DNA of 46,514 bases, taken from a virus. Both the position numbers and the translations under genes were made by a program. Shown here one piece after another: positions 1 through 8,247 of this stretch. Location: IMG/VR virus record IMGVR_UViG_3300050133_000063, positions 1 to 46,514 of that record; one strand, given 5' to 3'. The stretch's first letter is position 1, and each line of letters begins with the position of its first letter. Below the pieces are notes generated by a model, which saw nothing but the letters and a program-made list of their open reading frames with translations, did not search any database and was not told the DNA's origin.

Positions 1-60
1 CGATTTAGTCAAGTGTTTATTTAAGCGAGAGGAATAAACGTTAATTTCTCCACTCGCCGA
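1..60 (-). other. Probable 5' end of a group I intron in the capsid gene (P1 helix)
   Basis: Read on the minus strand, the last exon bases GGAGAAAU (51-44) can pair with GUUU-A-UUCC (39-31), one A bulged, leaving a 4-nt loop UAAC that holds the stop codon. The pair at the proposed splice point is U-G, the hallmark of group I 5' splice sites, and the helix extends outward through GCGAG (57-53) with CUCGC (29-25). The capsid protein is cut at an in-frame TAA inside this loop. The catalytic core and 3' exon would lie beyond the window edge, so the intron class cannot be proved here. A simple hairpin over a nonsense mutation is the alternative. Confidence 0.5.
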
Positions 61-325
61 CCTGCGCCGGGGCGCTGATCTGCGTGATTTCCATCGGAGA
101 ACCGACGGTTCCATCTGCCGACTGGCTGGTGTCGCCCGACAGGGTATTGTACTGGAAAAACGTACGGTTGATACCCATGTGGAGTGGCTGCACGCGCCGT
201 TCTGCTGCTGTTACGAAAGCGTCGGTCTCGCCTTTCAAGTTCGGGATCAATTCCTTGTCGAACAGAATTGCCTGAGCCGTCAGAACGTTTCCGACGTTAG
301 ATGCTGAGGGGGTAGGTCCGCCCAT
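41..325 (-). CDS. Major capsid protein, first exon or truncated N-terminus
   Basis: The 94-residue reading frame resembles the N-terminal arm of P22/N4-type major capsid proteins: a start followed by FDKELIPNLK, the ER-V-PLHMG segment, FFQYNTL, a DGTVGSPMEI stretch and an APAQVGEWRN end, where family members continue into the coat core. The frame stops at TAA (43-41) just where the protein should go on, so the gene is either interrupted by an intron or broken. It sits directly downstream of the scaffold-like gene, the normal place for the coat gene, and starts after a GAGGTAAT ribosome-binding site. Family assignment is from remembered sequence pattern; the truncation is seen directly. Confidence 0.7.
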   Translation of the reverse strand: MGGPTPSASNVGNVLTAQAILFDKELIPNLKGETDAFVTAAERRVQPLHMGINRTFFQYNTLSGDTSQSADGTVGSPMEITQISAPAQVGEWRN

Positions 326-349
326 AAAATTACCTCTATCGAAGGGCCA

Positions 350-1609
350 TTATTTCTTAGCGAAAAGAGCATTGATTTTATCGTAGAACTTTGGATCTAT
401 TTTGTGTCTACGCTTCATTTCTTCCGCCGACATATCCTTAATGTCCTTCTTGGTGAGTTCGGCGACCTTAACCAGCGGCTTCACGCCCGAAAGCGTTGAG
501 CCGGGGACAAGACCTCCGTTGACTCCCGCACGTCGTGCAGGGGCCGCTGCGCTATTGGGCGCGGTTGCCGCTGGTACGACGGTTGCCGCAGGAGCGGTAG
601 CTGCCGGGGCTGCCGGTGCTACAGACGCTGCTGGCGCCACAGGCACCACTGGTGCTGTGACTGTCGCGGCTGGAGTGGGATTGATCACTTCGCTCGCGAC
701 GGAACTTGCTGGGGCCGCCGATCGGGGGACCGGAGCCAATTGTGCTTCTAGGTTTCCAAAAGCGATTTCGAGATTCTCAGCGGTCCAATCGAGGTTATTG
801 TCTCGAATGAACGCGGCCAGGATCTCACCATTTGCCTGACAGCGATTGTAGTCAAGCATATGGTTACGCATAAAGATATAAGATTGCTCTTGCTGATTCG
901 CGTTTGCTGCAGCGAGTCGTGTCGCCTGACGCTCTTGCTCTAGATCATGCGATGCGAGCTTACGTACGGCTGCTGCTCGTTTAGCCGGGTCGTCGGACGC
1001 GATGTCCAACGCGGCTTCGTCTAACTCTTCCTGAGTTGCAACACGGACAACTTCTTCCTTCTTAAATGTCGGTTTCTGTTTCTTCAACCGGTCGATCGCG
1101 CGAACGGCGTTGAGGTATGCAACTTCTTTCTTCTTGTCCAGCTCTTCCTGCGATGATGCTTCGAGGTGAGTCTTGCTGCCGATCGGACGCCCCTCTTCAT
1201 CAGTTGCTTGGAATTCGTACACGTAACGCTTTGACACTTTCTCTGCGTCTTGTGCGGCCCTGACGTTCGCTTCTGCGAGGATGCGGGCCTTCTCGGTTTC
1301 CTCTGCTACACGGGCCTCTTCAGCAACGCGCGCTACCTCTGAGGCGGCCTCTGCTTCTGCGGCCAACTCTTCGGGGGTCTTCTCGACTTCACCGATAACT
1401 TCTGTCTCAGTAATCTCTTCCGAGGCTACTGCCTTAGCAGCTTCCTCAGCAACTGCAGCTGCGTCCAACGCGGCCTTACGCTCCGCAATCAACTTATCTA
1501 TGTGAGCCGCACCTTCCGGGTGTTTTAACATAGCGCGAAATTCTGCGCGGGGTACGTCTTTAATGTCTGCGAAAGTCTTGAGGTCTGTCCAGGTCTTAAA
1601 TTCACTCAT
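350..1609 (-). CDS. Scaffold-like capsid assembly protein
   Basis: A 419-residue acidic, alanine- and glutamate-rich protein. Residues about 40-200 are predicted coiled coil (runs of EEAAKAV, VAEEARVAEE), followed by an AP/VAP-rich linker and a basic C-terminus ending DPKFYDKINALFAKK. Composition and location between portal and coat genes fit a scaffolding protein, which chaperones procapsid assembly and binds coat through a charged C-terminal helix. I chose the ATG at 1609 because GGAGACC lies 6 nt before it; an upstream ATG (1621) overlapping the previous stop lacks a ribosome-binding site. No specific family motif is recognised; the call rests on synteny and composition. Confidence 0.55.
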   Translation of the reverse strand: MSEFKTWTDLKTFADIKDVPRAEFRAMLKHPEGAAHIDKLIAERKAALDAAAVAEEAAKAVASEEITETEVIGEVEKTPEELAAEAEAASEVARVAEEARVAEETEKARILAEANVRAAQDAEKVSKRYVYEFQATDEEGRPIGSKTHLEASSQEELDKKKEVAYLNAVRAIDRLKKQKPTFKKEEVVRVATQEELDEAALDIASDDPAKRAAAVRKLASHDLEQERQATRLAAANANQQEQSYIFMRNHMLDYNRCQANGEILAAFIRDNNLDWTAENLEIAFGNLEAQLAPVPRSAAPASSVASEVINPTPAATVTAPVVPVAPAASVAPAAPAATAPAATVVPAATAPNSAAAPARRAGVNGGLVPGSTLSGVKPLVKVAELTKKDIKDMSAEEMKRRHKIDPKFYDKINALFAKK

Positions 1610-1620
1610 TGTGGTCTCCA

Positions 1621-1983
1621 TTATTCTTTATTAGTATTCTGAAGTCGCCGGACAGTATTTATCACCTGTTCTGCTTCGGCTTCCATTTGTGCATCTACTG
1701 CATCTTGATTCGCTTGCAGAACCGCCGCCTCGATGTGAGCATTGACTGCCTTACGCAAGGTAGCGCAAAACTCGTTCATGGCTCGGGCAACGAGCGTCAT
1801 CTTCTGCAACTTAGGAAGATAATCTGGGTCCGCGGGGTCGAGCTTAATAGGCTCTGCCGCGGACTGGACGCAACAATCATCCATCAGCCTCGTAAGAACA
1901 TTGAAGCCGGGGTGTTGCGCCAGGTTTGCGAGTACCGATTGCTCCGCGAAGGTTAGGTCGCGGCATAACATTCCTATTGCCAT
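1621..1983 (-). CDS. Hypothetical protein between portal and scaffold
   Basis: A 120-residue, mostly helical protein with two cysteines (DDCCVQ) and a C-terminal coiled-coil-like stretch (HIEAAVLQANQ onward). It lies 12 bp downstream of the portal gene and its stop overlaps the next ATG (TAATG), so it is translated with the head-assembly genes. No family is recognised. By position it could be a head or portal accessory factor, but that is only inference. Confidence 0.6.
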   Translation of the reverse strand: MAIGMLCRDLTFAEQSVLANLAQHPGFNVLTRLMDDCCVQSAAEPIKLDPADPDYLPKLQKMTLVARAMNEFCATLRKAVNAHIEAAVLQANQDAVDAQMEAEAEQVINTVRRLQNTNKE

Positions 1984-1995
1984 TGGTGTGCCTTT

Positions 1996-4152
1996 CTAGA
2001 TTACGTCTGTCGATCCGAATCCTACGCCACCGGGCTGCCCCGTAACTTCTTCAGGGGTCGTGGCCTGCTCGATAGATTGGCGAAGAACTTCATTACCTGC
2101 CTTGCCAAGCTGTTTCTGATCTTCCAACGTTTCCTCGTGCTGGAACTGCTGAGTCTGCGATTGCTGCTTCGCGTTCAGCTGCATCTGCATGAGCGCTGCC
2201 TTGGTGTTGGCCTTGGCAGTCTGCATCTGTTCATCTGTCATCTTCTTAAGGAAATTCTGCGAGAACTTCCATCCAGCAGCGTCCGTGAAAGCTTGGAAGA
2301 TTGCGACTGGATCAAAGATGTATCCGGCCTGTGCCAAGTCTTGCGTGAACGTCGGGTTATTAAAGATGTTGAGCATAATCGGCAAGAACTGGGCCATTTC
2401 TTTCTTGGCGCCAAGCTTCGTACCGGCAAGGACTTCATATTCGAATTTAGCATTGCGAAGTTTCAAATGATCAACTTCGAACGTATCGCCGAGTTTCTCT
2501 CCAAGAACCGTTTTCATAACCGATGTGGGGAGTAAATCGTTGTTCAAATCATCCATCTGCTTGATCCACGGCAAAAAGACTTGACGGACGAATCGACCGG
2601 TCGGCCCGTCGAGTCGGGATGCGTTGGCCGCGACTACAGCTGCCGCGCCTGTACCAGAACGCATGCCCGTTGACTTGTTTCCCATGCCGCCTGCGCCCTG
2701 CACAACTTGCTCGTTGGCGCCGGAGGTTGCAGCCGCAGCGGACTGCGCCTGCTGAATGAATGTCCATGCTTCGCCGGGGACCGGAGGCATCGTCAAGAAC
2801 TTGAACGCCTTTTCCACGTCGTCGTCTACGTCGATAATCCCGCCCTGTTTCCAGCGCTGATTCTGCGTAGGTGTATTGAAGCCCTTTTTACGAACCGCGG
2901 TCGGCTGCAGGCCATAGGCCAACAAATCGAGTGCGATGTTCGTGATCCCTTGTTCGACAAGCTGTTCGCTTCCGACCAGCTGGCCGAGCCCCTGACCATA
3001 GAACGCGTCAGGGATGTTGCGCCAGTTCGCGCTGTAGAATGGAATCTTCCCGTAAGGGTTGGCTTCGTTACGAATCAAAATGTTGTGGCCGTTGTACGCC
3101 AACACCACGATGATCTTCTCGTTATCCCACCGTTCGAGAAGCTCGATAGATTGCAGCGTCGGATCGGCGGTCGTCTTGTAACTCCGCGGGACGGCGTGCT
3201 GCAAATAACCGCGCATTCCTTCCGGAAGAGTCAAGCTAATGTTGTCGGAGCCGCTCGACGGGGTACTTAAAAACAGCGCCTTTAAAACCTCTTCGGACGG
3301 GATGTCGTAGCCTTCTAGGCCGCGTAGATGATCTAAGTCGTTGTACGTAGCGTAATCGCGGTAAATAACATAGTTTGCACGCGTAATATCGCCGTAGCGG
3401 CAGGCCGGGTCCACAAGGACTGTGCGGATATCGCAGTACCGAAACCAGGGGTGCGAAACTGTTTCCTTTTTATTGATGACCTTGAAATTGTCGGAGTCCG
3501 GAGTATCCAATTGCTTATTACCGGATGGCAGACTCAGATCAAGGTGACCACCTACTCGAACGTAGGTTTTAGTTTTCTTTTCGTACTCCAGGTATCCCCA
3601 CTTGAAAATGCAGGTTCCCAGAAGGGCCATCTGATCGAGGCCGCGTTCAACTTCTTCCTCGAACTTCATTTCCGACAACTGCTGAGAAAAGATCGCAGTC
3701 TTCGCCCGAACGGTATCCTGACTTGTCCCGGCAAGCGGACGCAGCAAGAACGGTGGGTCTTCATAAAAAATGCCCGACATAATCTTCGGGACAATCGAAC
3801 TGATGTGGTTACTGACCGTGTACTTCGGGACGTTAGCTTGCGCGACGTTTCCGCCGTCAAACGCCGAAGCGGACGCCGGGGATTGATAAAGAATATCAGA
3901 CAGGGTCCAGCCGCTCGCCCACTGGTTCACGTTGATGAACGTGTCTACAGTGTTCGAATCGTCGATGACCAACTTAAGTGCGGTACGATCATCAAACGTA
4001 AAAGTTCCCGTCTCGTCGTCGTACTTCATGCTATCAGAAGTTACTTCGGACGCCGGAGTCAGCGTGAGCGCATTCAGTTTCTGCTTAGCTTCTTCGAGCT
4101 TACTATTGGTTTGACCTTCTCCGATATTCGGGTTCTTAAGCTGCTTACTCAT
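1996..4152 (-). CDS. Portal protein (P22-type head-tail connector)
   Basis: The 718-residue protein has the layout of large podovirus portals: an N-terminal wing, a DP-containing core (TVLVDPACRYGD), the stretch GKIPFYSANWRNIPDAF followed by GQGLGQLVGSEQLVEQG and LDLLAYGLQP that is typical of the family, a central GAGGMGNKSTG loop, and a glutamine-rich helical C-terminus (MQMQLNAKQQSQTQQFQHE). The dodecameric ring sits at one capsid vertex, nucleates assembly and is the DNA channel for the terminase encoded just upstream. The ribosome-binding site AGGGAAG lies 6 nt before the ATG. The start overlaps the end of the GIY-YIG gene by 8 bp. Confidence 0.85.
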   Translation of the reverse strand: MSKQLKNPNIGEGQTNSKLEEAKQKLNALTLTPASEVTSDSMKYDDETGTFTFDDRTALKLVIDDSNTVDTFINVNQWASGWTLSDILYQSPASASAFDGGNVAQANVPKYTVSNHISSIVPKIMSGIFYEDPPFLLRPLAGTSQDTVRAKTAIFSQQLSEMKFEEEVERGLDQMALLGTCIFKWGYLEYEKKTKTYVRVGGHLDLSLPSGNKQLDTPDSDNFKVINKKETVSHPWFRYCDIRTVLVDPACRYGDITRANYVIYRDYATYNDLDHLRGLEGYDIPSEEVLKALFLSTPSSGSDNISLTLPEGMRGYLQHAVPRSYKTTADPTLQSIELLERWDNEKIIVVLAYNGHNILIRNEANPYGKIPFYSANWRNIPDAFYGQGLGQLVGSEQLVEQGITNIALDLLAYGLQPTAVRKKGFNTPTQNQRWKQGGIIDVDDDVEKAFKFLTMPPVPGEAWTFIQQAQSAAAATSGANEQVVQGAGGMGNKSTGMRSGTGAAAVVAANASRLDGPTGRFVRQVFLPWIKQMDDLNNDLLPTSVMKTVLGEKLGDTFEVDHLKLRNAKFEYEVLAGTKLGAKKEMAQFLPIMLNIFNNPTFTQDLAQAGYIFDPVAIFQAFTDAAGWKFSQNFLKKMTDEQMQTAKANTKAALMQMQLNAKQQSQTQQFQHEETLEDQKQLGKAGNEVLRQSIEQATTPEEVTGQPGGVGFGSTDVI

Positions 4153-4666
4153 TCTTTACTTCCCTCGCGCGTCTAGCCCTTTGCGCCGACTTCATATTTT
4201 CGATTGCTTCAGGTGACATTTTCTTACCTAGTTGCGCGAGTCTACAAATTTGTTTATGGGCGTCGGAAACTTTGTGACCAACTCCATACGTATTTCCTAT
4301 ATTTATTTTTAACAATGAACCTCTCTGCTTTTCATAAGCGGAGGATATTTTAGAAATTGCTTGTTCTGAGTGTTTAAGCCCTAAAACACCGTCGCCACCG
4401 TCGGTGAGATTATAACCTTGAGGAGATTTAGTATCAAGCAACACAATCAGCGCTCGCTCGTACAAATCCATCTCCCACTTAGTTCCTACGATAACTAAAA
4501 TCTTAGATTCAAAGTTTTCAGGACCGTACTTAACTATCGCGCTGTGCAAAGCTAAACAACCGGAACGAACACTCAAATGTCGCTTCCACCTGTTGTTCAT
4601 TGACTGTGATGTCTGACCGACATACTTCTTTCCATTGATCTTATTCGTAACTATGTAAACAAACAT
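4145..4666 (-). CDS. GIY-YIG homing endonuclease (free-standing)
   Basis: The 173-residue protein begins MFVYIVTNKINGKKYVG, the GIY-YIG catalytic motif with both tyrosines and the following glycine. The conserved arginine is in the NNRWKRHL region and a glutamate is in the DLYERALIVLL helix. The C-terminal half has two NUMOD3-type DNA-binding repeats (GLKHSEQAISKIS and GHKVSDAHKQI with GKKMSPEAIENMK). It sits between terminase and portal as an intergenic insertion and overlaps the portal start by 8 bp. I start at ATG 4666, preceded by GGAGAG. Such enzymes cut an intron-less or HEG-less allele to spread their own gene. Confidence 0.85.
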   Translation of the reverse strand: MFVYIVTNKINGKKYVGQTSQSMNNRWKRHLSVRSGCLALHSAIVKYGPENFESKILVIVGTKWEMDLYERALIVLLDTKSPQGYNLTDGGDGVLGLKHSEQAISKISSAYEKQRGSLLKINIGNTYGVGHKVSDAHKQICRLAQLGKKMSPEAIENMKSAQRARRAREVKNE

Positions 4667-4669
4667 GAG

Positions 4670-4712
4670 ACTCTCCATTAAAGAGTTTTGGGGCGTGTTA
4701 ATGGCACGCCCC
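4670..4712 (-). promoter_or_regulatory. Paired stem-loops before the GIY-YIG gene
   Basis: On the minus strand an 8-bp perfect stem GGGGCGTG/CACGCCCC with loop CCATTAA is followed by a second stem ACTCT/AGAGT whose loop and 3' arm contain the GGAGAG ribosome-binding site of the endonuclease. The same two-part arrangement recurs before the HNH gene at 11,778 and the endonuclease VII gene at 13,063. The first hairpin may terminate or protect the upstream message. The second could limit translation. T4 homing genes are known to use ribosome-binding-site-hiding hairpins. Confidence 0.6.
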
Positions 4713-4724
4713 TCTTGGAACAAC

Positions 4725-4928
4725 TCAATACCTTAGCCCCGGGATGTTGAACCTACCCCGCGGGTCAATCTTTGTCGGTGTCACAGGAGCTTCGGGCTGT
4801 CGAACAATCGATTCTGAACCGAAGATATGACTCTGCATCTGCTTCAGCAACGCTACTGCGTTCTGCGCCTCTAGCATTGCTTCCATATCCGCGTTAGGTG
4901 CGGTCGAGGGCAGAAAACAGCTAAAAAA
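4725..4928 (-). other. Minus-one frameshift site and C-terminal extension of TerL
   Basis: Within the terminase gene the codons AGT TTT TTA contain T TTT TTA (4928-4922), the classic X XXY YYZ slippery heptamer, in the correct phase. After a -1 shift the frame stays open for 65 codons and ends at TGA 4727-4725. It encodes SCFLPSTAPN, a helix (MEAMLEAQNAVALLKQMQ) and IFGSESIV, and fills the gap up to the stem-loop before the GIY-YIG gene. Zero-frame reading ends after only 16 more residues. The extension reads like genuine terminase tail. No strong downstream stimulator is obvious, so an inactivating or tolerated indel in the T run is the alternative. Confidence 0.6.
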
Positions 4929-6733
4929 CTTATCGCGTCGGGGAGATCGTCTTTACGTCCACGACCTTTTCGTTCTCCTGTATATCGTACTAATTGAAGG
5001 AATGTTTCTTCGAGCCATGCGCCGGTCACAAACCACAACAAGCCGTTGGTCAACAATACTTCGAGACCTTTAATGCGATTGCGCTTTGCATCCGGGGATA
5101 GATCAACCGGCTTCCAGAATACATCCAACGTCACGCCGTACTTCATTGCTTGACGCTGAACCTCAAGCTTGAGGAGGTCGGCACACATCGTCTTTTCAAT
5201 CAACGTCTTCTTTGGATTCCACTTCTTGTTGAACTGCACGATGTGAAACGCCAACTCGCTAGGCTTCCAACGGCCGTAAATAACTTCCAGGACCGCGATG
5301 CCCCATTCACCATCTTCCCGTTTGTAAACTCTGCCCGCGGCTCCCGCGGACATGTCTGAGTACTTACCATCGGTATACGCCCAATCCCAACCGATGTAAA
5401 TATCTCCTATCTTCGGAGCGGCTGATGCCGCGTAAGAATGCTTAATCAAAACTTCTTTTTCGAACGTAATCTTGAATGCGGCTTCATCGAGAACATCAGT
5501 CGGTTCGTTCAACTGCTGGTTTCTGAAGCTGCGCTCGTTGTCGAGCAACTTCTTACGGAGAGATTTAAACGACGCCTTCTCCGGGAAATTCAAGATGACC
5601 ATATCTTCAGTCAACTGCCGAAGTGGTACTTGCTCAAAGCCGGGTTTCACCTGCCAACACGCACGACAAAAATACCGCAGAGACGTATCTTGAACTATGT
5701 CATTATCATCCATGACCGGCAACATCTTCGTGCCGTACCAGTCATCGGTGTAATAACGTGTCCCGATATGATCCGAGAATCCCCACTCATCGAGTAGGTT
5801 CGCGGTGCCGTCGTACTTTTCTTTCAGGTTCTTCCGAGCGGTTTCGTTCTTACTGTTCTCGTCGGTGACAACGTCATCACCCTTTTTAATATCGCAGTGC
5901 CATCCAGACAAGTTGGCGTCGATAGAATTGATCCAAAGAGTCGGCGCGACTTGGTTGTGCTTACGCGCGGGACATTGGATAGGTTCTTTAGAGCGCCCGT
6001 CTATACCGGACAGGACAAAATCTGGAAACAGGTAATGAAAATCGGTCGCTTCACCGCCGTCGGCTAAGTAAAAATAGCGCTTGATTTCGGACATGAACGC
6101 AAGTGCTAGTTTGTACTCTCCCGTGATGATCAGGATGCGAATGTCCGGCGCGTTGATAATCCACTGCACCGAGTCGACGCCATCTATAGTTGACTTATAG
6201 AATCCACGCGGGTCGAGAAGAATCATCTCCTTCTCTCGTGTCTGCGCATCGATTGCTTTGTGCACATCTTTCAGGGAGTAACCTTCTTTGAACACCCCGT
6301 CAAAATTCTTCTGCACGAATTGATCGCAGATAATCTGGTGAGTAAATGGTATGAAATCTCTTTTCAGGACATCTTTTCCGAGCCAGAACAAGTCCTTACG
6401 GGCCTTGTCTCGAAGCGCGAGCCATTCACCGAACGTGCGTTTCTCGCCTAAAATCGTTGCGGTCGCAGGCTTGAGCGCTTTTTTCTTTTTCTTCTTTTTC
6501 TTTTTGTCGTCAGCGTCTTCGACTTCAGGATCTTCCACGAGGCCGAAGTACCATTTTGCGAGGTCGCTATAAGACTTCGTCTCAGACCGATGACGCAGGC
6601 CGATGGCGTCCGTATCTCGCTCCGCGGCCTTCGCGATTTCATCCTTCTCGACGGTATTCTCAGCGCGTTGCTGCCTACGGCGCGCGTCGTATTCTGCTTG
6701 CCACTTCTTCTTCTCTTCGCCTTCTAACGGCAT
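4871..6733 (-). CDS. terL: Terminase large subunit (TerL), packaging ATPase-nuclease
   Basis: The 620-residue protein has an N-terminal ATPase with a Walker A variant DPRGFYKST (residues 174-182), an acidic GDDVVTDEN segment near 285 as a possible Walker B, and a C-terminal RNase H-fold nuclease with D450 (GWDWA), E513 (IEKT) and D595/D599 (DDLPDA). It cuts concatemeric DNA and drives it through the portal. A run of nine lysines (77-85) in the N-terminal region is unusual. The ribosome-binding site CGGAG lies 7 nt before the ATG. A slippery sequence near the 3' end can shift translation to give a 669-residue product (separate entry). Confidence 0.9.
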   Translation of the reverse strand: MPLEGEEKKKWQAEYDARRRQQRAENTVEKDEIAKAAERDTDAIGLRHRSETKSYSDLAKWYFGLVEDPEVEDADDKKKKKKKKKALKPATATILGEKRTFGEWLALRDKARKDLFWLGKDVLKRDFIPFTHQIICDQFVQKNFDGVFKEGYSLKDVHKAIDAQTREKEMILLDPRGFYKSTIDGVDSVQWIINAPDIRILIITGEYKLALAFMSEIKRYFYLADGGEATDFHYLFPDFVLSGIDGRSKEPIQCPARKHNQVAPTLWINSIDANLSGWHCDIKKGDDVVTDENSKNETARKNLKEKYDGTANLLDEWGFSDHIGTRYYTDDWYGTKMLPVMDDNDIVQDTSLRYFCRACWQVKPGFEQVPLRQLTEDMVILNFPEKASFKSLRKKLLDNERSFRNQQLNEPTDVLDEAAFKITFEKEVLIKHSYAASAAPKIGDIYIGWDWAYTDGKYSDMSAGAAGRVYKREDGEWGIAVLEVIYGRWKPSELAFHIVQFNKKWNPKKTLIEKTMCADLLKLEVQRQAMKYGVTLDVFWKPVDLSPDAKRNRIKGLEVLLTNGLLWFVTGAWLEETFLQLVRYTGERKGRGRKDDLPDAISFLAVFCPRPHLTRIWKQC

Positions 6734-6805
6734 TGTATTTCTCCGATGACCTTACGGCCTATTGATTGTCCTGCAGACTTCTATTGTACAAATGAGCGTT
6801 TCAAA

Positions 6806-7069
6806 CTACTGCGTTGCGTCGTTAACTTCTTTCGCGTTCCGCTGCCGAGCCTTAATGCCTGCAGCTACATCGGACCCTGCGCCCGCTCCGGAGACCTGAT
6901 CGGACCAGGTCGGTTTCTTTTTCTCTGCCGTTGCCATCTTGTAAGGCGCGGCTGAGTATTCGTGCTGCGGCCCAAAGCGCGACGTCTCCGAACCCTCAAC
7001 GGATTTGGTTGTGGCTTTCGCTTTGTCTACGGCTGCTTGTGCACCGGCTAAAACGTTCGCTGACGACAT
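6806..7069 (-). CDS. Hypothetical protein upstream of terminase
   Basis: An 87-residue hydrophilic protein rich in Ala, Lys and Ser (start MSSANVLAGAQAAVDKAKAT), with no membrane segment and no recognised motif. It ends 72 bp before the large terminase start. Its place could suit a small terminase subunit, but it lacks the length and helix-turn-helix expected for one, so I leave it unassigned. Confidence 0.55.
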   Translation of the reverse strand: MSSANVLAGAQAAVDKAKATTKSVEGSETSRFGPQHEYSAAPYKMATAEKKKPTWSDQVSGAGAGSDVAAGIKARQRNAKEVNDATQ

Positions 7070-7077
7070 GTGCTCTC

Positions 7078-7437
7078 CTAATTACAATCCTTGATCAAAA
7101 AGGCGGCCCAAATTGCCGCTGCTGGAATATATGTGGCTTCGTACGCCCACTCCAAAAAATCTCCCGGGCTGGCGATACCTACTCCTTTTATAACAATCCA
7201 ATCTGCCAGGAACTTCAAATGAGAAGAGTGCGTCATACACGAATGAAGTGAATCGCTACCACCCGCAGATATAACCGCATCCTGAACAGCATGCATAACA
7301 TCGCATCCGCCGGGCCAAAGCACCGGCATCTGTCCGCCATTAAAAGCCATTACGAGCGCGTTGAGAGCGAACCCCAATGACACCAGAAGATACGGGCCTA
7401 TTGCCAAATACCAATACGGGATGCGAGGAAACTTCAT
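7078..7437 (-). CDS. Small membrane protein
   Basis: About 119 residues beginning MKFPRIPYWYLAIGPYLL. A strong N-terminal membrane segment is followed by a cysteine-containing loop (GGCDVMHAV, HSCMTHSSH) and a second hydrophobic stretch (YIPAAAIWAAFLI). The ATG at 7437 follows AGAG by 5 nt; a TTG at 7449 is possible. It directly follows the holin-like gene and may belong to a lysis or envelope module, but no family is recognised. Confidence 0.6.
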   Translation of the reverse strand: MKFPRIPYWYLAIGPYLLVSLGFALNALVMAFNGGQMPVLWPGGCDVMHAVQDAVISAGGSDSLHSCMTHSSHLKFLADWIVIKGVGIASPGDFLEWAYEATYIPAAAIWAAFLIKDCN

Positions 7438-7452
7438 GCCATCTCTCAATTA

Positions 7453-7719
7453 CTACGGTTGCGGATTGGCCGGGGGCGGAACCACCGGGTTTTGCGAGAA
7501 CGATTGTGCCGCTCCCGCGATTTTGTTTGCGCCATACGGGCCTACGACGAATGCAGTGATGCCGTCCATGGCTGGCAGTGTGTGAGTTTGAAAAACAAGT
7601 TTACTAATCCACGCGACGCCAGCAACTAGGGCAAACGTAGATGCAGTTCGACCCCACGACAATTGGCCATTAGCATCACTGTGAATCTCTCGGAGAATTT
7701 TCTTAACGTCGATACTCAT
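7453..7719 (-). CDS. Putative holin-like membrane protein
   Basis: An 88-residue protein with a short polar N-terminus (MSIDVKKILREIHSDANGQ), a first membrane segment (TASTFALVAGVAWISKLVF), a short turn and a second segment (GITAFVVGPYGANKIAG), then a proline-rich tail. Size and two-helix topology fit class II holins, and similar proteins beginning with a LSWGR-A-T segment are annotated as phage holin-like. A holin would permeabilise the inner membrane at lysis. No endolysin is visible nearby, so the role is tentative. Confidence 0.5.
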   Translation of the reverse strand: MSIDVKKILREIHSDANGQLSWGRTASTFALVAGVAWISKLVFQTHTLPAMDGITAFVVGPYGANKIAGAAQSFSQNPVVPPPANPQP

Positions 7720-7727
7720 TGAGATTC

Positions 7728-7928
7728 CTAGTGCTTAAACTTCCCCATAGTACTTGCGAAGTTCGCCATATGGGCCACGTGCGCGTTCTTTGAGTTCTTG
7801 GCCTTAGCGACCTTCTCAGCCGGGATCGTCTCACCCTCGGGAACGCCGAGCGCGCGATGAAGACCACCTTTGCGAAGGTGATGAAGTGCCCGGTAAAGGG
7901 ACACGTTGTGTTTCTTTTTATCGGCCAT
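7728..7928 (-). CDS. Small basic hypothetical protein
   Basis: A 66-residue, lysine- and histidine-rich protein (MADKKKHNVSLYRALHHL start; GKFKH end). No motif is recognised. It starts 2 bp downstream of the histidine-rich protein gene and is part of the same minus-strand operon. Composition suggests nucleic-acid or metal contact, which is speculation. Confidence 0.5.
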   Translation of the reverse strand: MADKKKHNVSLYRALHHLRKGGLHRALGVPEGETIPAEKVAKAKNSKNAHVAHMANFASTMGKFKH

Positions 7929-7930
7929 GG

Positions 7931-8239
7931 TTACATCCCCGCCGGTGCGGCTGCGCCAGCTGCTGCGGGAGCCCCGCCTGCCGGTGCTGCGCCTGCGGCT
8001 GCTGCGTCGGAGCCAGCGTTGGCTTCGGCTTCTCCGGGGTTCGGCGTACCAAGGTGATCCTGCATGCTATCGTGCATTCCGTCGAGATCGCTAACGGCGT
8101 GCTTGACATCATGCTCGGGTCCATCGGCATGCATATGGTGCACAGTCGCGCTACCATCGCCGTGATGCTCGATGTGTGTAGACTTAAAGCCGTGGCCTGC
8201 ATGCTTCTTTTTCTTGTGTTCTTTCTTTTCTTCTGCCAT
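7931..8239 (-). CDS. Histidine-rich, alanine-tailed hypothetical protein
   Basis: The 102-residue protein has a charged lysine-rich start, a middle region with about a dozen histidines (HIEHHGDGSATVHHMH), and a low-complexity Ala/Gly/Pro C-terminal tail (AAAAGAAPAGGAPAAAG). It resembles no family I know. The histidine cluster could bind metal. The tail is GC-rich repetitive coding sequence and explains the string of proline- or alanine-rich shadow frames here. Confidence 0.5.
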   Translation of the reverse strand: MAEEKKEHKKKKHAGHGFKSTHIEHHGDGSATVHHMHADGPEHDVKHAVSDLDGMHDSMQDHLGTPNPGEAEANAGSDAAAAGAAPAGGAPAAAGAAAPAGM

Positions 8240-8247
8240 GATATCTC

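Noticed and set aside
402-839. Alanine/threonine-rich open frames opposite the scaffold gene
   Set aside because: They are reverse-strand shadows of the coding sequence and have no ribosome-binding sites.
6480-6510. Frameshift or sequencing error at the terminase poly-lysine run
   Set aside because: The frame is intact on both sides with plausible protein sequence. AAG and AAA codons alternate, so it reads as a real charged linker.
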